Positions 27,560-40,508 of a stretch of DNA of 64,000 bases are shown here, piece by piece. The stretch covers positions 26,161,090-26,225,089 of the forward strand of contig NC_084591.1 of the NCBI RefSeq assembly GCF_033807715.1, given 5' to 3'. This DNA is from Cololabis saira. Lineage: Eukaryota > Chordata > Actinopteri > Beloniformes > Belonidae. Position 1 is the stretch's first letter, and each line of letters begins with the position of its first letter. A model generated the notes under the pieces. It did no database searches. It had not been told where the DNA came from and saw nothing but the letters and a program-made list of their open reading frames with translations. The position numbers were made by a program, and so were the translations under genes.

Positions 27560-28157
27560 GTCTAAATCAGGGATATTCAATTGGCGGCCCGCGGGCCACA
27601 TGCGGCCCGCCAGGAGCTTTTATGTGGCCCCTGGTCATATTTCAAAAAAGGGGGTGTTTGTTGAAAAATAAAAAAAATAAAAAATTTTTTTTGTTTTTTT
27701 TTAAATAATATTTTTATAACTGGCTACTATGGACTAAAATGGTTGTGCTCAATGCTTAATATAATATTCAAATAAGGAAATCTTGGTGGAAAGTGGTGCT
27801 TTGTCATTATGGCGTGTTTTATTAAAAGTAGGTCAATATCTCTCTCAATATTTCATTAAGTTTGCACAAGGCATGGTTTCAAAATGAACTTGCATTCAAA
27901 ATAATATTTCTTTATCTGAATATTATATTTAACATTCACAATTACTAAATCTGGAGACAATTAATACATAATTCATATGTAAACTAGATATATTCAAATG
28001 TATAATACAAATGTATTATATTTACATAAGTCTTCGTCTTTGAGTGCAAAATACATTTTGAAAACCCCCACATTTTCAAATTGTGCGGCCCTCTCCATAC
28101 AGTCCTTTTGCAGATGTGGCCCCCGGCCTAATCTAGTTGAATACCCCTGGTCTAAAT
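27560..28157 (+). mobile_element. Complete non-autonomous hAT transposon (582 bp) with 8-bp target duplication
   Basis: The element at 27568-28149 begins CAGGGATATTCAATTGGCGG and ends GTTGAATACCCCTG, imperfect inverted termini. Subterminal GCGGCCC motifs occur at both ends (27586-27610 and 28084-28130). Flanking duplications GTCTAAAT are perfect at 27560-27567 and 28150-28157. The interior is AT-rich and non-coding. The structure and duplication length fit a Charlie/hAT-type non-autonomous element. Confidence 0.92.
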
Positions 28158-30701
28158 TATCCACAGCCCGCAGCAATGTATCACCCTGTCATACCCTAGA
28201 CATCCCATCGCAGTATCACCGTCAAATTGACTGTTATTCTGAAAACATCGAAGAATGCTGCGAAGAAGTCCCCTGGCTGTGAGCGTAGACCCAAGGAGAG
28301 TCGATGTTCACGCACACCCCCACCCTTTATTGGACATGATGGAGGTTCCAACGTCCCTCAGGCATCATCAGTGGCATCAGTGGTTGTGTCCTTGGCCTCC
28401 ATCTCTTAGCAACCAAAAAGAATTCCACCATAAGCTGGTCATGCATGCCATACATGCATACATTTTCTTCTAAACCAAAGGGGTGGGCACCAGAAGAAGT
28501 TTGGGAACCACTGCATTAATGTGAGCTAAATATATTATATATTGTTGTGTTAAAGAAGAGTATATGGCATCATATTTCACAAGGGAGCTCTTAGAATACT
28601 TTATACAGTCATTTCTATTTCAGCTTCAAGAACAATGTTCCTTTCATTTAATTAAATTAAATGCATGTGAATGTATGAACGTATCCTTGCTCCACCATGT
28701 GCCCCAACTTCCTGGGACTCTCAATTAATTCTGCTACATCGCCAGCAAGTTGACGGACAAATGTATTGCTTATAGTGACAAATGAATATCCTCTCAGAAG
28801 GAATTAGTTGGTATTTTAAGAATCAGACCATGCTTGTTTATTTAAGACCAAACTGGCTTTAGTTGCATTATATTCTTTAATGTGGCAAAAGCTGATGTGG
28901 CCATAGCAGCTACACAGGAACCGGTCCCTCTTGAGTGGCATTTCTGGAGCAAAGAAGCAGAGCCTGCTCCAGTGGTGAAGCTGATTGGTGTTGAATGACA
29001 TAAATGAGGAGAGCTTGCACTGTGGTGTTATTTTGGGATTGATGGGCCAGCATGAAGAGAGAGTTGGTGTTTGACTATGTTTTCTCTTTCTTGGGGGATT
29101 CTGAACCAAGATGAAGTCCTCCTTCTGGATGATTATCACACAGCGTTGCAATCAGCAGTGAAATACTAAAGCAGCAGGTGCCACCAAGCCTTTTTACTAC
29201 TAATGACTGAAGGGCTGCAACCATCAAGTTGTTCAGATGCTTAAGGTATTTACTAATGTCAAGAAGCAGCCATCAAAAGAGTTAGAGTTAATCTATAGAT
29301 TATTTAAAAAAAATATAAGTTGTGCAATAATGTAAATCATCTTATTAAGCTATTAAGTACGTGCCAACTAACAAGAAAATATTGAATATTATTTCTTCAG
29401 TCACAATGTGGTTCATTTAACTTGTGCGATGAACAAAGGTATGTCTGTATATCTGCTCTTAAGACTATAAAAACAAATGTATACATGTTAGCACATGATT
29501 ACATCAATTATTTTTCAACTATAAGGTAAGGATGTACTTTTTAAAGGTGTTGCTGGGTGGCAATGTTCAGTGTTAGCTCCACATGGAGAAGAGCAGTTTG
29601 ACCTTTAAAAATTGAGGAGCGTATTCATAGATTCTAGATGTGCTCGGAGGCCAATTAAAATACTTTATAAGGCTGCGTGGATTAAAGGTCAGAGGATCAA
29701 ATGATTAAAATTCAGTCTGAGAAGGATGTAATTGTTTAAACCAAATTCTATGACAATCACTTAAAGTATTGCTAAGATTAGTAAGCTTCAAGGTGTGATT
29801 TTGGAAGCTTTAGTACACCGTTTGATGGCTATCATTTCACAGAACACTGCATTCTCAGTCCATAATACAAAATTACAACCCGTCAAAACAGATGTATCCT
29901 TGTTTGCCCTCGAACATGGCTATTTATATATTTTTTATGTAAAATTGACACAAAAATTGTGAGTCACTATTAATATGCTAAAATAAAGTATAGGTAGGTA
30001 GAGGGGAACGATTGGGTGCATTTATCCATTCAGAAGGTCTCAATACGAGCTCCCCTTGATCCAATGCTTTATAAACGTCTGTCACTTGGTTAAATTAAGA
30101 AAAACTGTTTGTACTTTGTAAATTATAAAATCTAGCCAGACTTAGGCTTCAAATTGGAAAAAAGTTTAAAAAATTTAAGCCTCATGTACTATTCACACTG
30201 GACCAAAATGACCTCTGGACCTGCAGTAATTCTAAAATTTCACCCCGACATCTGTATTTAGTTCAGCCCATTCACGCTGGATAATTGAAATATTTGTTTT
30301 ACCGAAATTAACAGAGATTGATCTCGGAAGTAACGTAGAAGCTTTTCACTTTATTAAGCAATTACCTTTTATTTAACATCAAAATCAAATATTGAGTAAA
30401 GAGCATCTGATCAGACACTGGAATTATATTTCAGTGACTACATGTCACATTTTGACAAGTGAGAAAATTTGAAAATGGCATATCGGTCTATGTTTTAAGT
30501 TGCCCTGGTAACTGTAAAGTTAATGGTGAATGTAACCAGAGCTTTCGTTAAAGCCATAAAGGATTTGCACTGGCAAAGAGGCTTTGAGCTTGATGAGAGA
30601 TCCAAAGTTTCTTACTGTCTGATGCAACCACACATGTCTTCATTTCATCGTCATTCTTCTGCTCACTGGACTTCTTTTTTCTCCTATGTCTCCTATGAAG
30701 C
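28158..30701. other. Unique DNA with small repeat remnants
   Basis: A short sequence at 28480-28512 (GGGGTGGGCACC ... TTTGGGAACCACTGC) looks like the end of another hAT-type repeat but is too short to assign. No gene was recognised. Confidence 0.35.
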
Positions 30702-31988
30702 TTAAAGGGGACCTATTATGGCATTTAATGTATATTTTAAACAGGCCTCGAATGTCTTAAAAACAATCAAAAGCTTATTTTTTCTACATAAATCAGAAAT
30801 TCAACCTCTGGGCCATGTCTTCCGCTTCTAACCTCCTTCTCTATGAGGGATTCTGAGGGGAGGGGGAGGTTATGATAATGAGGCTCTACGCTGATTGGCT
30901 GCCTGAATGACGTGTAGCAGGGGAGGACACAAACCCTTGCTCCGGGCAGAAGAGAAGCGGCTGCGTAAACTATTAAACTATATCCCATGCGAGCGGGCGC
31001 TGCGGGCGTCAGCGACAAAATCAATTCCATAAAGCCTGAATTACGGTCCTGCGTTAAATCGACGCGTACCCTACGCCGTACCCTACGCCTACTGCGTTGG
31101 TGTAACGCGGAACCATAAATCAGCCTTTAGTTACCTGAAGAGGGGAGCGGGTCACCTCGTCTTCACACTAATTCACACAGGAAGATTTAATTGAATTACA
31201 CCACCACAGTTCTTTACTCCGATTCCTCATCATTTCATTTCTTATGTTACAAGACAAATGAATCACGTTAACTGTAAAGAAATCACAACACTGAATGTTC
31301 ACAAATGGCAACTTTATTGTTAAAAAAAATAAAATAACATAAGTTGTATATAAATAACATGTATGCATTGTTGCTGGCTCAAGGAAGGACCGTGCATCTT
31401 CTGAAAGTGTCGTTGAACAGCTTTAGGTGCATTGCTTGGAAGATCTGAAACCATAAACAGAATGTTTACGGTACTAATAGAGCTCCGTAACACGGAGTAA
31501 CACCGGAGCTAAGCTAAATACGTAGCCAATGCAAAGATCATACTTGTAGACAAATATAAATAACATAAAAAAATAACATCACTTACCGCTGACTCGTGTG
31601 CAGTTGCCGGGTCCGTACTGTGGGAACTGATCCTTTTATGAGGGTAAATGTCGATGCAAAACCTCATTTCTAATGTCCTTCGCTGTTCAAACAGCCACCG
31701 CTTCGGAATAATGGCGGACGCTCCAGCCGGCGGAGTTAGTTGTGGGCGTGGTTTCAGCAGCGAAGGAGACCGAGGCGTGGTTTGCATTTTGGTGACGTAT
31801 TGAAAATGCACAAATCTGAACGGCTCGTAAAAGTCACATGACACTGGACGGCTCAGCCAGGCGGGGTGACCAGACCCTGCAGAATTTGGTTGCTTTCCTC
31901 CTTCTCTATGTTGGCAAGGTGAGGGGGGGACCACTTTATATATGTTAAAGCAAGAAAAAACTTGTTTTTCATAATAGGTCCCCTTTAA
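30702..31988 (+). mobile_element. TTAA-flanked DNA transposon shell, 1279 bp, with nested MITE
   Basis: The element at 30706-31984 starts AGGGGACCTATTATG and ends CATAATAGGTCCCCT, perfect 15-bp inverted termini, with TTAA on both sides (30702-30705 and 31985-31988). TTAA duplications are used by piggyBac and Kolobok transposons. The terminal sequence does not resemble piggyBac ends I know, so Kolobok-type is my preferred but unproven assignment. No transposase motif is visible. A foldback MITE is inserted at 31033-31126. A donor-like GGTAAGTG occurs on the minus strand at about 31586-31593. An inverted second copy with a different core lies at 46.3-47.5 kb, and a fragment at 37.9 kb. Confidence 0.85.
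31033..31126 (+). mobile_element. Short foldback MITE nested in the TTAA element
   Basis: Termini AGCCTGAATTACGG and CCATAAATCAGCCT are near-inverted, and the centre is a GACGC/TACGCC-rich palindrome. It is flanked by TAA (left) and TTA (right), compatible with a 3-bp TNA-type duplication with one change. It is one of six copies in this window. Confidence 0.8.
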
Positions 31989-32055
31989 TGTTGTTTAATT
32001 TCTGTAATCTATGTCTATCATCTGAAAATATCAGATCACTACACTATATGTGGTG

Positions 32056-32358
32056 GATATAATGACTTGGTTTTATATAGCGCCCTTCTAGGCACCCAGA
32101 GCGCTTTACAGCGATCATTATTCATTCATACATAGCTGCCCTGGGGCAGACTGACGGAAGCGTGGCTGCCATATCGTGCCAAACGGCCCCTCCGACCACC
32201 ACCAAACATTCATACACATTCACACGGGGCAAGGTGGGTAAGGTGTCTTGCCCAAGGACGCTACGACAGCAAACTGTGACTGAGCGGGATTCGAACCGCC
32301 GGCCTTCCGATCATTGGACGACCCGCTCTGCCACCTGAGCTACTGCTGCCCCGATATA
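32056..32358 (-). mobile_element. tRNA-derived SINE, near full length
   Basis: Read on the minus strand, the SINE (about 32062-32352) begins GGGGCAGCAGTAGCTCAGG. It has a good A-box (TAGCTCAGGTGG, 32331-32342) and an exact B-box (GGTTCGAATCC, 32287-32297), so an internal RNA polymerase III promoter is recognisable. The body ends AGCGCTCTGGGTGCCTAG ... GCGCTATATAAA, the type of 3' end shared with fish L2-class LINEs, whose machinery would move it. GATATA at 32056-32061 and 32353-32358 is a candidate short target duplication. Confidence 0.82.
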
Positions 32359-35300
32359 GGCTGTAGTTGTAACATTATATCGAAATAATTACCACAATTA
32401 CCACAATTACCACAATTACGGTAGGAAAGAGGCAGAAAAAGCAATGACAGGCTTTTAAAAAAAAAAGATTCCAGCCAACACCACCAAATTACTCACCGAA
32501 TTACTGACATGTGCATTCGGACAGGATTAAAATCACCTCACGACCTTGGCATTTGCTGAATGGGGTAGGTAATTTGGGGTAGAATTTCAACATCACAAAT
32601 CACAGACATGGCACATTCGGACAGGAGTAAACTCACAGACGTCCTCCATAATTATTACAAATTGCCACAGGTCTCCGGATATTTTTAATCTTGTGGGAAT
32701 GGGGTATTATCTGGAGATATGTTGATATATTTCATGAAATTTCATGAAAAACAAAACAACACAAAATACATTGTTGAAGTCAATAAGATCTGTTCTCGAT
32801 CTACAATATGTACCTCGAACTTAGGAAGTTACAGTAGATCCAAAAGTACAGTGGAGTGACGGTAGAATCTATAATTAAATCCAACGATTTATCGGAAATA
32901 TACTGGCTTTTTAGATATTTAACCAAATAGTATAATTATCTTTGATATACACTTTTCGCATGTGGTTTAAATGTCTTTTGGCATGCTCTTCTTTGTGTCA
33001 GACTGTAGAGGGTTAAATTTATGGCATAGAGTTTTCATGCTAGACTGCTGGGAAAATCATGGGGCCAAGCTGTAACCTGATGAAACCTGACTTGAAGATA
33101 TTAGACCCACTTGGATAGATTAGATTTTGACATCAATCGGATAAAGGTGATTTTGTGTGCAGAGCCGGAAAAACAACTGGCCAAACACAATGTGACAGAT
33201 ATAATGTGTAGGGTATCTCTGAGGGCATGTCCTGATAAACTGATTAATATTCTAATTAGACTATGGGCCTCAAAAAAAAAAAAAAAGATTGAGTTAGTTG
33301 GCATGCTAAGAAGAGAGTCTTTCGTTGGTTTTCATTGAAAGTAAGATTACGTGAGTGTTACAGAGTCATAAAAAAGGAGTTTTTTTTGGCAGCCAGTTTT
33401 ATCTATTCAGACTCTTGCCTATATCAATTAAGATGTTTTTTTTTTCTCTGATGTTTTTTGGCTGGAGTTGTTGACTTTATATAGCCTTATTTGAGGACTC
33501 CTGTTGTGATCAATTTACAAGACGTTGGAACACAAGCCTTCAGCAGACTTCAGCAGATCCTCATGAGGGACAGGGAAGCAGAAAACAAATGAAAACATCA
33601 AGGAAGAAGAAGAACAAAATAAAATTCTGGGCAGACATGGACTTTCACTAAATGTCTCAGATGGAAATACTGTAAAATATCTGAGATTAAAAGCATCTCA
33701 GGCGTATTGAGAGAGGCTACCAACCACTTTGATGAAATGGCAGCGCGGCACTCACCTACACCAGCCTCACGAGCCCCAGAATCCCTTTCCACGACCACTG
33801 TTGCTAACTTTATGTATCCTGCCTGCAGGCCAATGCAGCGCCATTGAATCATTTTTATAATTATTATATTATTTATTGAATATTATTATTCAGTGGCGCT
33901 GGGCCAGTGCAGAATCAACCAGCGGCCTCACGGATGCCTGATTAATTTGCAGTCTGGATACAGAGTGGTGGGGAAGATCTCCTGCTCTGGCTGGGAGCGG
34001 CTGTGGCCGCCTGAGAGGGCGCCACAGCAGGACCTGTTCACGACTGGCCACATCCACATACAAAACCACCTCCCTTCATTTGAATATAAGTAAAGAAAGA
34101 GCCCTGAAATAAAAGTGGCAATGCAAAATAAAAGTGTCATGAAATATGTAAATATGCCATTATAAAATAACAGTCTTACTAATAAAAAATATACCATTAT
34201 GAAATAATTTATCATGAAATAAATAAGTTGTCATTTAAAAAATAAAGATTTGATTTATTAATTTTGTATTGTTTTCATTGTCATAGTCATTTATTTTATT
34301 AAATATGTAATCATTTAAGTAGTTATTTATTTATTTAATTTTGAATTAAACAGCTTTGCATAGATTCTGACTGGTTGTCAATGTGAAAGTATCTTACCAA
34401 TCTCTGCAAAGACTCCGTTCTTTACTTCTTATAAGCACCTGGGTCGTGGGAGGGGAGCAATTACTATAGCCAACTCCTCTAGACCGTCCTGAAGAACACC
34501 AAGCAAACAAAGCAAAGGACCACTCAGACAAAACCCTTGAGGATTCTCTTTGTAGGACATACCGTAGTTCGACTGTTTCATGTTCAAGGTATGAAGCATC
34601 ATTCGTCCTTCCATTCTGCCTTTAAGAATAAAATATCATGTATTCATCTCACAGTGGAGACATCTTTGTGGCACAACAGCAGCAAAAGAAAGGGTACCGA
34701 AATAGTAAAAAGAAAAATTGTGATGTAGTGGAACTTTTCCCCAATGTTTGATCACCAAATGCCACATGTTGATCTAACACTCCACCTTTCCCCAAACTGT
34801 AAACAATTTCCAGGGGCATTTCAAGTCAAGTCAGTGGGAAATGTGGCCAAATTGGTTAACATAGTGGAAAAATATCAAGTGAAACCTCAACAGCACAAAA
34901 TATTAACAACTTTCCAGCTCTTGAAATTTCTTATTGCAACCGTTCGAGTTTAAATCATATTCTGTCCTCACCTCTATGGGGACGTTTTATGCAAGAGTAT
35001 CACAGAATGTTGTAATATTTGTGGCAAAAAGATCCAAAAGGGATAGTTACAATTTAATTAATGTTACTGACATTTTAACCTTCAGTCTTCCATTAAGACA
35101 TTTTAAGGAAGGAAACATGGATAGATCGAAGAGGCAGGAAGAAAACGGTTTAAAAGAAATCTTTGACTTTTAATGAACTTCTCGATTTACTCGATTAGCA
35201 TTAGTGATTGACTAAGGGCCAAAGAAAGCATGTCTCTTTCATCCTGAAAAGGTTAAATCGAGCCAACAAATTACTCCCACAGTAATTTTAGGTTGTTTTT

Positions 35301-36672
35301 TTTGTTTTTTGTTTTCTGCAGGTGTGGCTGTTTAAGAGTTTAAGAGTTAAGACTATATTTTATTGGGATAAAATATAGTTTGTGAATCATTTTTTTTCTT
35401 GAAACTAAAATTCATTAGATCCAGTTTGTTTCTCATTGCAATGTAATTTTATGAATAACTAATTTTTTAATTATTCAGAAGCAATTAGCCTGGGTTAACC
35501 TTGATCCCTGTGGGGGCTTATTTTATATTGCAGCTCACATCATTCAAATTAATGGGCCTGAAGATGAGATTTGGCACTTGGACAGGAGATGCTGCAGTGA
35601 ATTCATCCATCCCTGCACTGCCTCAGAGTGTCAAGAGCTACACGTTTGCTTTATAAATGCTCTGTTGCTAAGTTCCTTTACTCAGTGTCATACCCTGTGA
35701 ATCTGCTAGCTCAATGAAGTGGATCACTTGTTGTCCTGAAGGGACACTGGAAAACTTTGTATCACTTCCATCATAGAATTTAGAAGTGTTGCACATAGAT
35801 GGCCCCAAATGCCATCTAAGTGCATCATGTAGAAACATTTTGCCACTGGGGTAAAATGTTTTATAGATGATATTACATACTTGCAAAAAAATCTTGTCCT
35901 GAAGTACACTGATGCTAATACGATGGTACATACTGTATTTTCAAATTTGAATTTTGTGTGTTCATATTTTCCCATCACTAAATTAATTTTTACCAAATCA
36001 AACCAACTAGTGTGTTTTCATCTCTATGTCCTCTTAAATTTAAAATCCACATGACATGTCTTGCTTCTTCATTCTTTTAGTCAAACTCAGTTTAAATTAA
36101 TTTGTATAGCACTTTTAATCAATTTTGCATCAAACATGATGCTTTACAGGGTTTGAAAAAATAAAAATAAAAAGAATTTAGAAACGGCAAAAAGCCCTTT
36201 AACATACATGGACACACTCATTTATCAATTGCCATGCATACACATACCAACACAACATAGATTAATCCAATATCAACACCAATTATTCCTATTTGTGGTC
36301 ATGAGTATTTTCTAGAGCCTATCACAGTTCTCTTCAGGCCAGTTCATTGCAGGACCACCAACAGACAAAACACATTTAGCTGATATACATGTTTTTCCCT
36401 GCCAGGATTTGAACATGGATCCTTCTTTTAGTGATCAGAAGAATAAAGACTGCCTTTTAGCCCCAAAACATACAGCACACTCTGAAATAAGAAAATAAAC
36501 AATATAATGCAAAGTTGGTTATTTTTCCACAAAGAAAGGCACCACAACGTTTTTTCTGGTCATAAGCTCACAGGGATTAAAGTTCTCCGTCTCTAGACGG
36601 ATTTCCGTCAATTCGAAAATTTGGAGAAAAAAAAAGAAAAGAAAAAAAAACATTTGCACGTGCGTTATCATG
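32359..36672. other. Mostly unique AT-rich DNA
   Basis: Four ACCACAATT units lie at about 32390-32420. Two related ATTCGGACAGGA(T/G)TAAA segments near 32515 and 32617 suggest an old repeat. AT-rich ATGAAATA-type text lies at 34100-34350. A weak LINE 3'-tail-like stretch is at 36080-36160. No gene was recognised. Confidence 0.4.
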
Positions 36673-36675
36673 TTA

Positions 36676-36798
36676 AGCCTGAATTATGGTTCTGCGTTTA
36701 ATCGACGCAGAGCCTACGCCGCAACGTACGGTGCGCCACGCCGCGTAACCTACGCCGTAGGCTCTGCGTTGGAGTAACGCTGAACCATAAATCAGCCT
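36676..36798 (+). mobile_element. Foldback MITE with TTA duplication
   Basis: It runs from AGCCTGAATTATGGTTCTGC to GAACCATAAATCAGCCT, with TTA on each side (36673-36675 and 36799-36801). The interior is a long GC-rich inverted repeat around TACGCCG/CGGCGTA. It is non-coding. Confidence 0.85.
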
Positions 36799-36914
36799 TT
36801 AGGCATTAAACTGACGTGATTGTAAACCAATTAAGCGAGCCAGAGCCTTGGTATTAGCCAATCAGGAACAGAGGGGGGGTGTGTTGGATCAAGGGGGGTA
36901 GTCTGGGGGAGCAG

Positions 36915-37178
36915 TCGCCCCGTCGCCCTCCACCCCCCGCCGCCGGAGGTGCGGCGTTCGGCCGCACCTTTTGGGCCTTGGTCCAGCCGCGGTCGCGTTT
37001 CGTCGGGCGGGGGTTTTCGCGGGGCGGTGTCCGGCGCTGCGCGGAAGGTGGACCGGTGGGGGGGATCGGGTACGGCGGTCGGCGGCGGCGAGTCTGGACG
37101 CGCCGGGCCGTTCTCGCAAATCTCCCCAGCTGCGGCGCCCGTCGGGGACCCGTTCACGCGGGCCCGGCGGGTCGTCTC
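36915..37178 (+). pseudogene. GC-rich fragment resembling a 28S rRNA expansion segment
   Basis: The segment is strongly GC-rich in an AT-rich setting. It contains CGGCGGCGAGTCTGGACGCG, CCCCAGCTGCGGCGCCCGTC and GTTCACGCGGGCCCGGCGGG, closely resembling from memory the vertebrate 28S stretch CGGCGGCGACTCTGGACGCG ... CCCCAGCTGCGGCGGGCGTC. That region lies upstream of the conserved GGCGCCTAGCAGC block, which is absent here. It breaks off exactly at a transposon terminus at 37179. The several open frames over it come from its base composition. It would be a nonfunctional dispersed rDNA piece; assembly misjoin is the alternative. Confidence 0.6.
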
Positions 37179-37395
37179 TAGGGTTACCACCTTTCAGAAA
37201 TAGAAATAAGGAACGCCTGATTTCAGCAGCGCAGGCGCCAAAAAAGGGACATCCGACAACTGCATAGAAATGTATTTATTTTAAATAAAGAAAACTAAGT
37301 GCTTTGATTTAAAGTGCTTTAATAGCATTGAACTTGCACGACTGTACAGACAGCCAACCATACCATTAACTGAAATAGCCAGATGTAGAATATAG
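37179..37395 (-). mobile_element. Fragment of the TAGGGTTGCCACC hAT family
   Basis: It begins TAGGGTTACCACCTTTCAG and matches the inverted right part of the complete copy at 42246-43794 (CTTGCA...GACTGTACAGACAGCCAACC, then ATAGCC). Only about 215 bp are recognisable, and the opposite terminus is missing. Confidence 0.75.
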
Positions 37396-37860
37396 CTATA
37401 GGCAGTACTGGAGTTGAGGGGGGATGAGGGGGGATGGTATCCCCCCTGAAATAAAAACGGTCCAAATCATCCCCCCTGTAAAACTGCCATCCCCCCTTTC
37501 TATCACTTATGTCATTTCATCAATGAATGTGGTTTTACTGCTATTTCAACATTTAGAGTCATCACCAGAAAAATAACTTATTTGACAATTTTCACCTGTT
37601 TCAAGTAAATTTTCACTTGAAATAAGTAGGAAAATCTGTCAGTGGGACAAGATTCATCTTCTCATTACAAGCAAAAAAATCTTGTTTGTTCTACTTATTT
37701 AAAGTGAAAATCTACTTGAAACAGGTGAAAATTGTTGTTTTTTCCAGTGATGAGTCTTGTTTTAAGTGTAATGAGATTTTTTTTACTAAAATGAGACATT
37801 TTAACTAGAAATAGGACAAATATTCTTAAGATTTTGAGTTTTTGCAGTGATCCATTTTTT
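37396..37860. mobile_element. Unclassified repeat with long snap-back
   Basis: CCCCCC-rich short repeats (37418-37500) are followed by an imperfect inverted repeat of about 49 bp (37585-37633 against 37687-37735). The sequence resembles MITE interiors common in fish. Boundaries are uncertain and there is no coding potential. Confidence 0.5.
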
Positions 37861-37902
37861 ACTTATCCTGTGAAGGACAGAGTCATATTGATAAGTTCAG
37901 AA

Positions 37903-38005
37903 AACTGCAGAATTTGGTTGCTTTCCTCCTTCTCTGAGTTGGCAGGCTGAGGGGAGACCACTTTATATATGTTAAAGACAGAAAAAACCTGGTTTTCACA
38001 ATAGG
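37903..38005 (+). mobile_element. Right-end fragment of the TTAA element family
   Basis: CTGCAGAATTTGGTTGCTTT through CCACTTTATATATGTTAAAG to TTTTCACAATAGGT parallels 31880-31978, the right end of the 30.7-kb copy. The terminal CCCCT and TTAA are missing. Confidence 0.78.
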
Positions 38006-40508
38006 TGCAGTGCATAGATGGAGGGGGAATATGAACTGGCCTGAAAAAAAAATTTCAGTCAAAAATATTTTTTTTGCTTTAATCCCTGAGCTCAGTTCAT
38101 TTTTTTTTTGTTTTGTCCTTTTTAACATCATTATTATTGTATATTCTGCTAAAAAAAACCTTGCCAGACTGCTGTCACTTCTAATTTGTCTTATTTGACC
38201 TAAATGAGAACAATCATCATCCTTCACATAGGCATTTCCTCTTTTATTGATTATGCATATTGGTGCTGCTCCAAATACCATGTGAAAATCATGTCTAGGA
38301 AGTGTCATACAGTATGCTATATTTGGCTTTTGTATTGCTCTGTTTATCCAGTCCTGTTAATCAACTGCAGTGGGTACACCTCACACACAATCTTAAATTA
38401 ATTTGGTATTTAAGCAATATAATGCTATTCTTTTTTAGCATTTGGGTGTTTTGAACCATACAGGAGTTTGTCTGAAAGATGAATACATTTGCATGGGAAA
38501 GAGTCCAACCTTCCAATGATATACATCCATACAGACACACACACACACGGGAATGCGTACATCCTTTCTGCTTTTTTGTATTGCATTTTAGCACTGCATT
38601 TGTAATGAAGACACTGCAGAAACAGTAAGAGGATACATTAAATGGTAGCAGTGAGTGCAACAGAGAGGAAAAGGAAGCTCTATAGACAGGTAAACCGATT
38701 TACAAGTTCAAATTTACAAAGCAGATCACTCGTGACTTGGACTTGGCTTATTGCATCTATTAAAATAAATCTCTGTTTAGACGGTTGCGCGATATAGCCA
38801 CTGCTGGGGGATGTTATAGCTATGCTAACAAAAAAGACAGCAATTTGGCTAAAATGCAACGGAGGGTTCACTGCATGGATGTTCTGTGCTGGTGTGAAAA
38901 ATCTGACTGCTATTAGTTTGTTTGTTTAGTTCTATTTATTGTATGTGTTGGGTTTGTGGCAGTATGTGCAAACATATGAGCGGTGCTTCCCTCACTAATT
39001 CATCACTGTAACAGCATATTTCCTAATGAACATACATGCATAAACAATCCTGTAACCTGAAATGGTCACAGATTGTTGGAATTCAAATAGGTAAGAGGAG
39101 TAATGATTACATGAAAGCCACAAATAACAATAACACTTCACTGTTTGGATGTCAGGCATAAACCACTAAAATCATTTATGACAAATAATGGCCCCATTTA
39201 AGAGTAATAGAGAATTATACCATTTATTTGTGCCAGACATGTCAAGTTGATGTGCTGTTATTGGAAGGATGGGGGGGGGGGAAATGTCCATTAAGCCTTT
39301 CTGCAGTGTTCAAGTGAGCATTACTACAGCTTTAGAGATTGATGTTTGGTGTTGATACAGAGCAAGTAGTGTCAGCAACATCTTAAAGCCAATAGATAGA
39401 AATCACAAGATGAATGATGGGGAGCCTGCTGCTCTTCTTCTACCCCTCCCACCCTTAGGGTTCATTGCTCCCAGGGGATCTTGTAGAGGTGTCTGAGTGA
39501 TATGATGTGACAAATGTCGGTGCTTAATTTCTTTCTTTTTTTTTCTTCTTCCTTTGGCTGCATATTCATTGTAATTGTTATTCTCCATCTGCAGAGAAGC
39601 CTGTAAGCATGCATGACTTGCTTCAGTGCAGAGAGAGGCAAGTTCTTTTATGTCCTGATTACACTGGGGGTGGGCAAAGTGAGTCTTCTAAACGTGACAC
39701 CACGAGACCTTCAAGGCACACAGGATAAAAAAAGGCGATTTCACATGGTTGTACATGTAAATTCATAAACACACTGGCTTTTTTCTCTTCTGCAGAGACT
39801 TTGATGCACTAACAACTTACTTAGTTTGTTTGCTAATTCACATATAGCAATTAGGTTCAGTGAAGTTATGAGAGGACACAACATGAATCAGTATGGGTAA
39901 GCCAAAGTGACTTACATATAGCACTACTGTGCGCTTACTTTTCACATTCGTAACCATTAGACTGCAGGGCCTCAACATTTCACTTTGAAACAAAGACACC
40001 AGCAGAGCTGGTTAGAGGGATACAAAGGAAATGAGGAACGAAGCTGGGAGGCTGAAAGCGCTTCGAGAAGATCACAAAGAGGCTAGAGATGGTTGATGTA
40101 TTTTGAGGAAAAACATTGATGGTAGGAAATATGTAGTAAGAAAGAGAGAGATGGAAATTAGAGGTTGAGCTTGCAGACACATGTCAGGATGAATGGAGAT
40201 GTGTTTTGAGAAGCAGTGATTTGTTTTCCTAGCTGTGTTTCAGCTGCCAGCAATAGCAGTTTTTGGATAGGCCTCAGTGAGCGTGACCGACAGCTATCCA
40301 CTCTGCAAAAGCAGTCACAGTTTTAGAGACCTTTAATTGGCTCAAAAAAGAAAAAAAAAGTTATTCATCGACGGGAAAGTTCTTCATCATCCAGTAACAA
40401 TGACAGAACTATAGTCTTCTGAACAAATTTTATTGAGTGACCTAGGACGTAGTTGTAACTAAATCAACACTGAACAAGAGAGACTCTTACATCTTTCAAC
40501 AGTGTATT
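38006..40508. other. Unique AT-rich DNA, no gene recognised
   Basis: No motif-bearing frame or transposon end was found. Short CA, T and G runs only. Confidence 0.4.

Noticed and set aside
32281..32352. tRNA gene on the minus strand
   Set aside because: The A- and B-boxes continue into a SINE body with a LINE-like tail, and the cloverleaf is not maintained.
36831..37267. Five overlapping Arg/Pro/Gly-rich frames
   Set aside because: High GC removes stop codons in all frames; the DNA looks like an rRNA fragment, not an exon.
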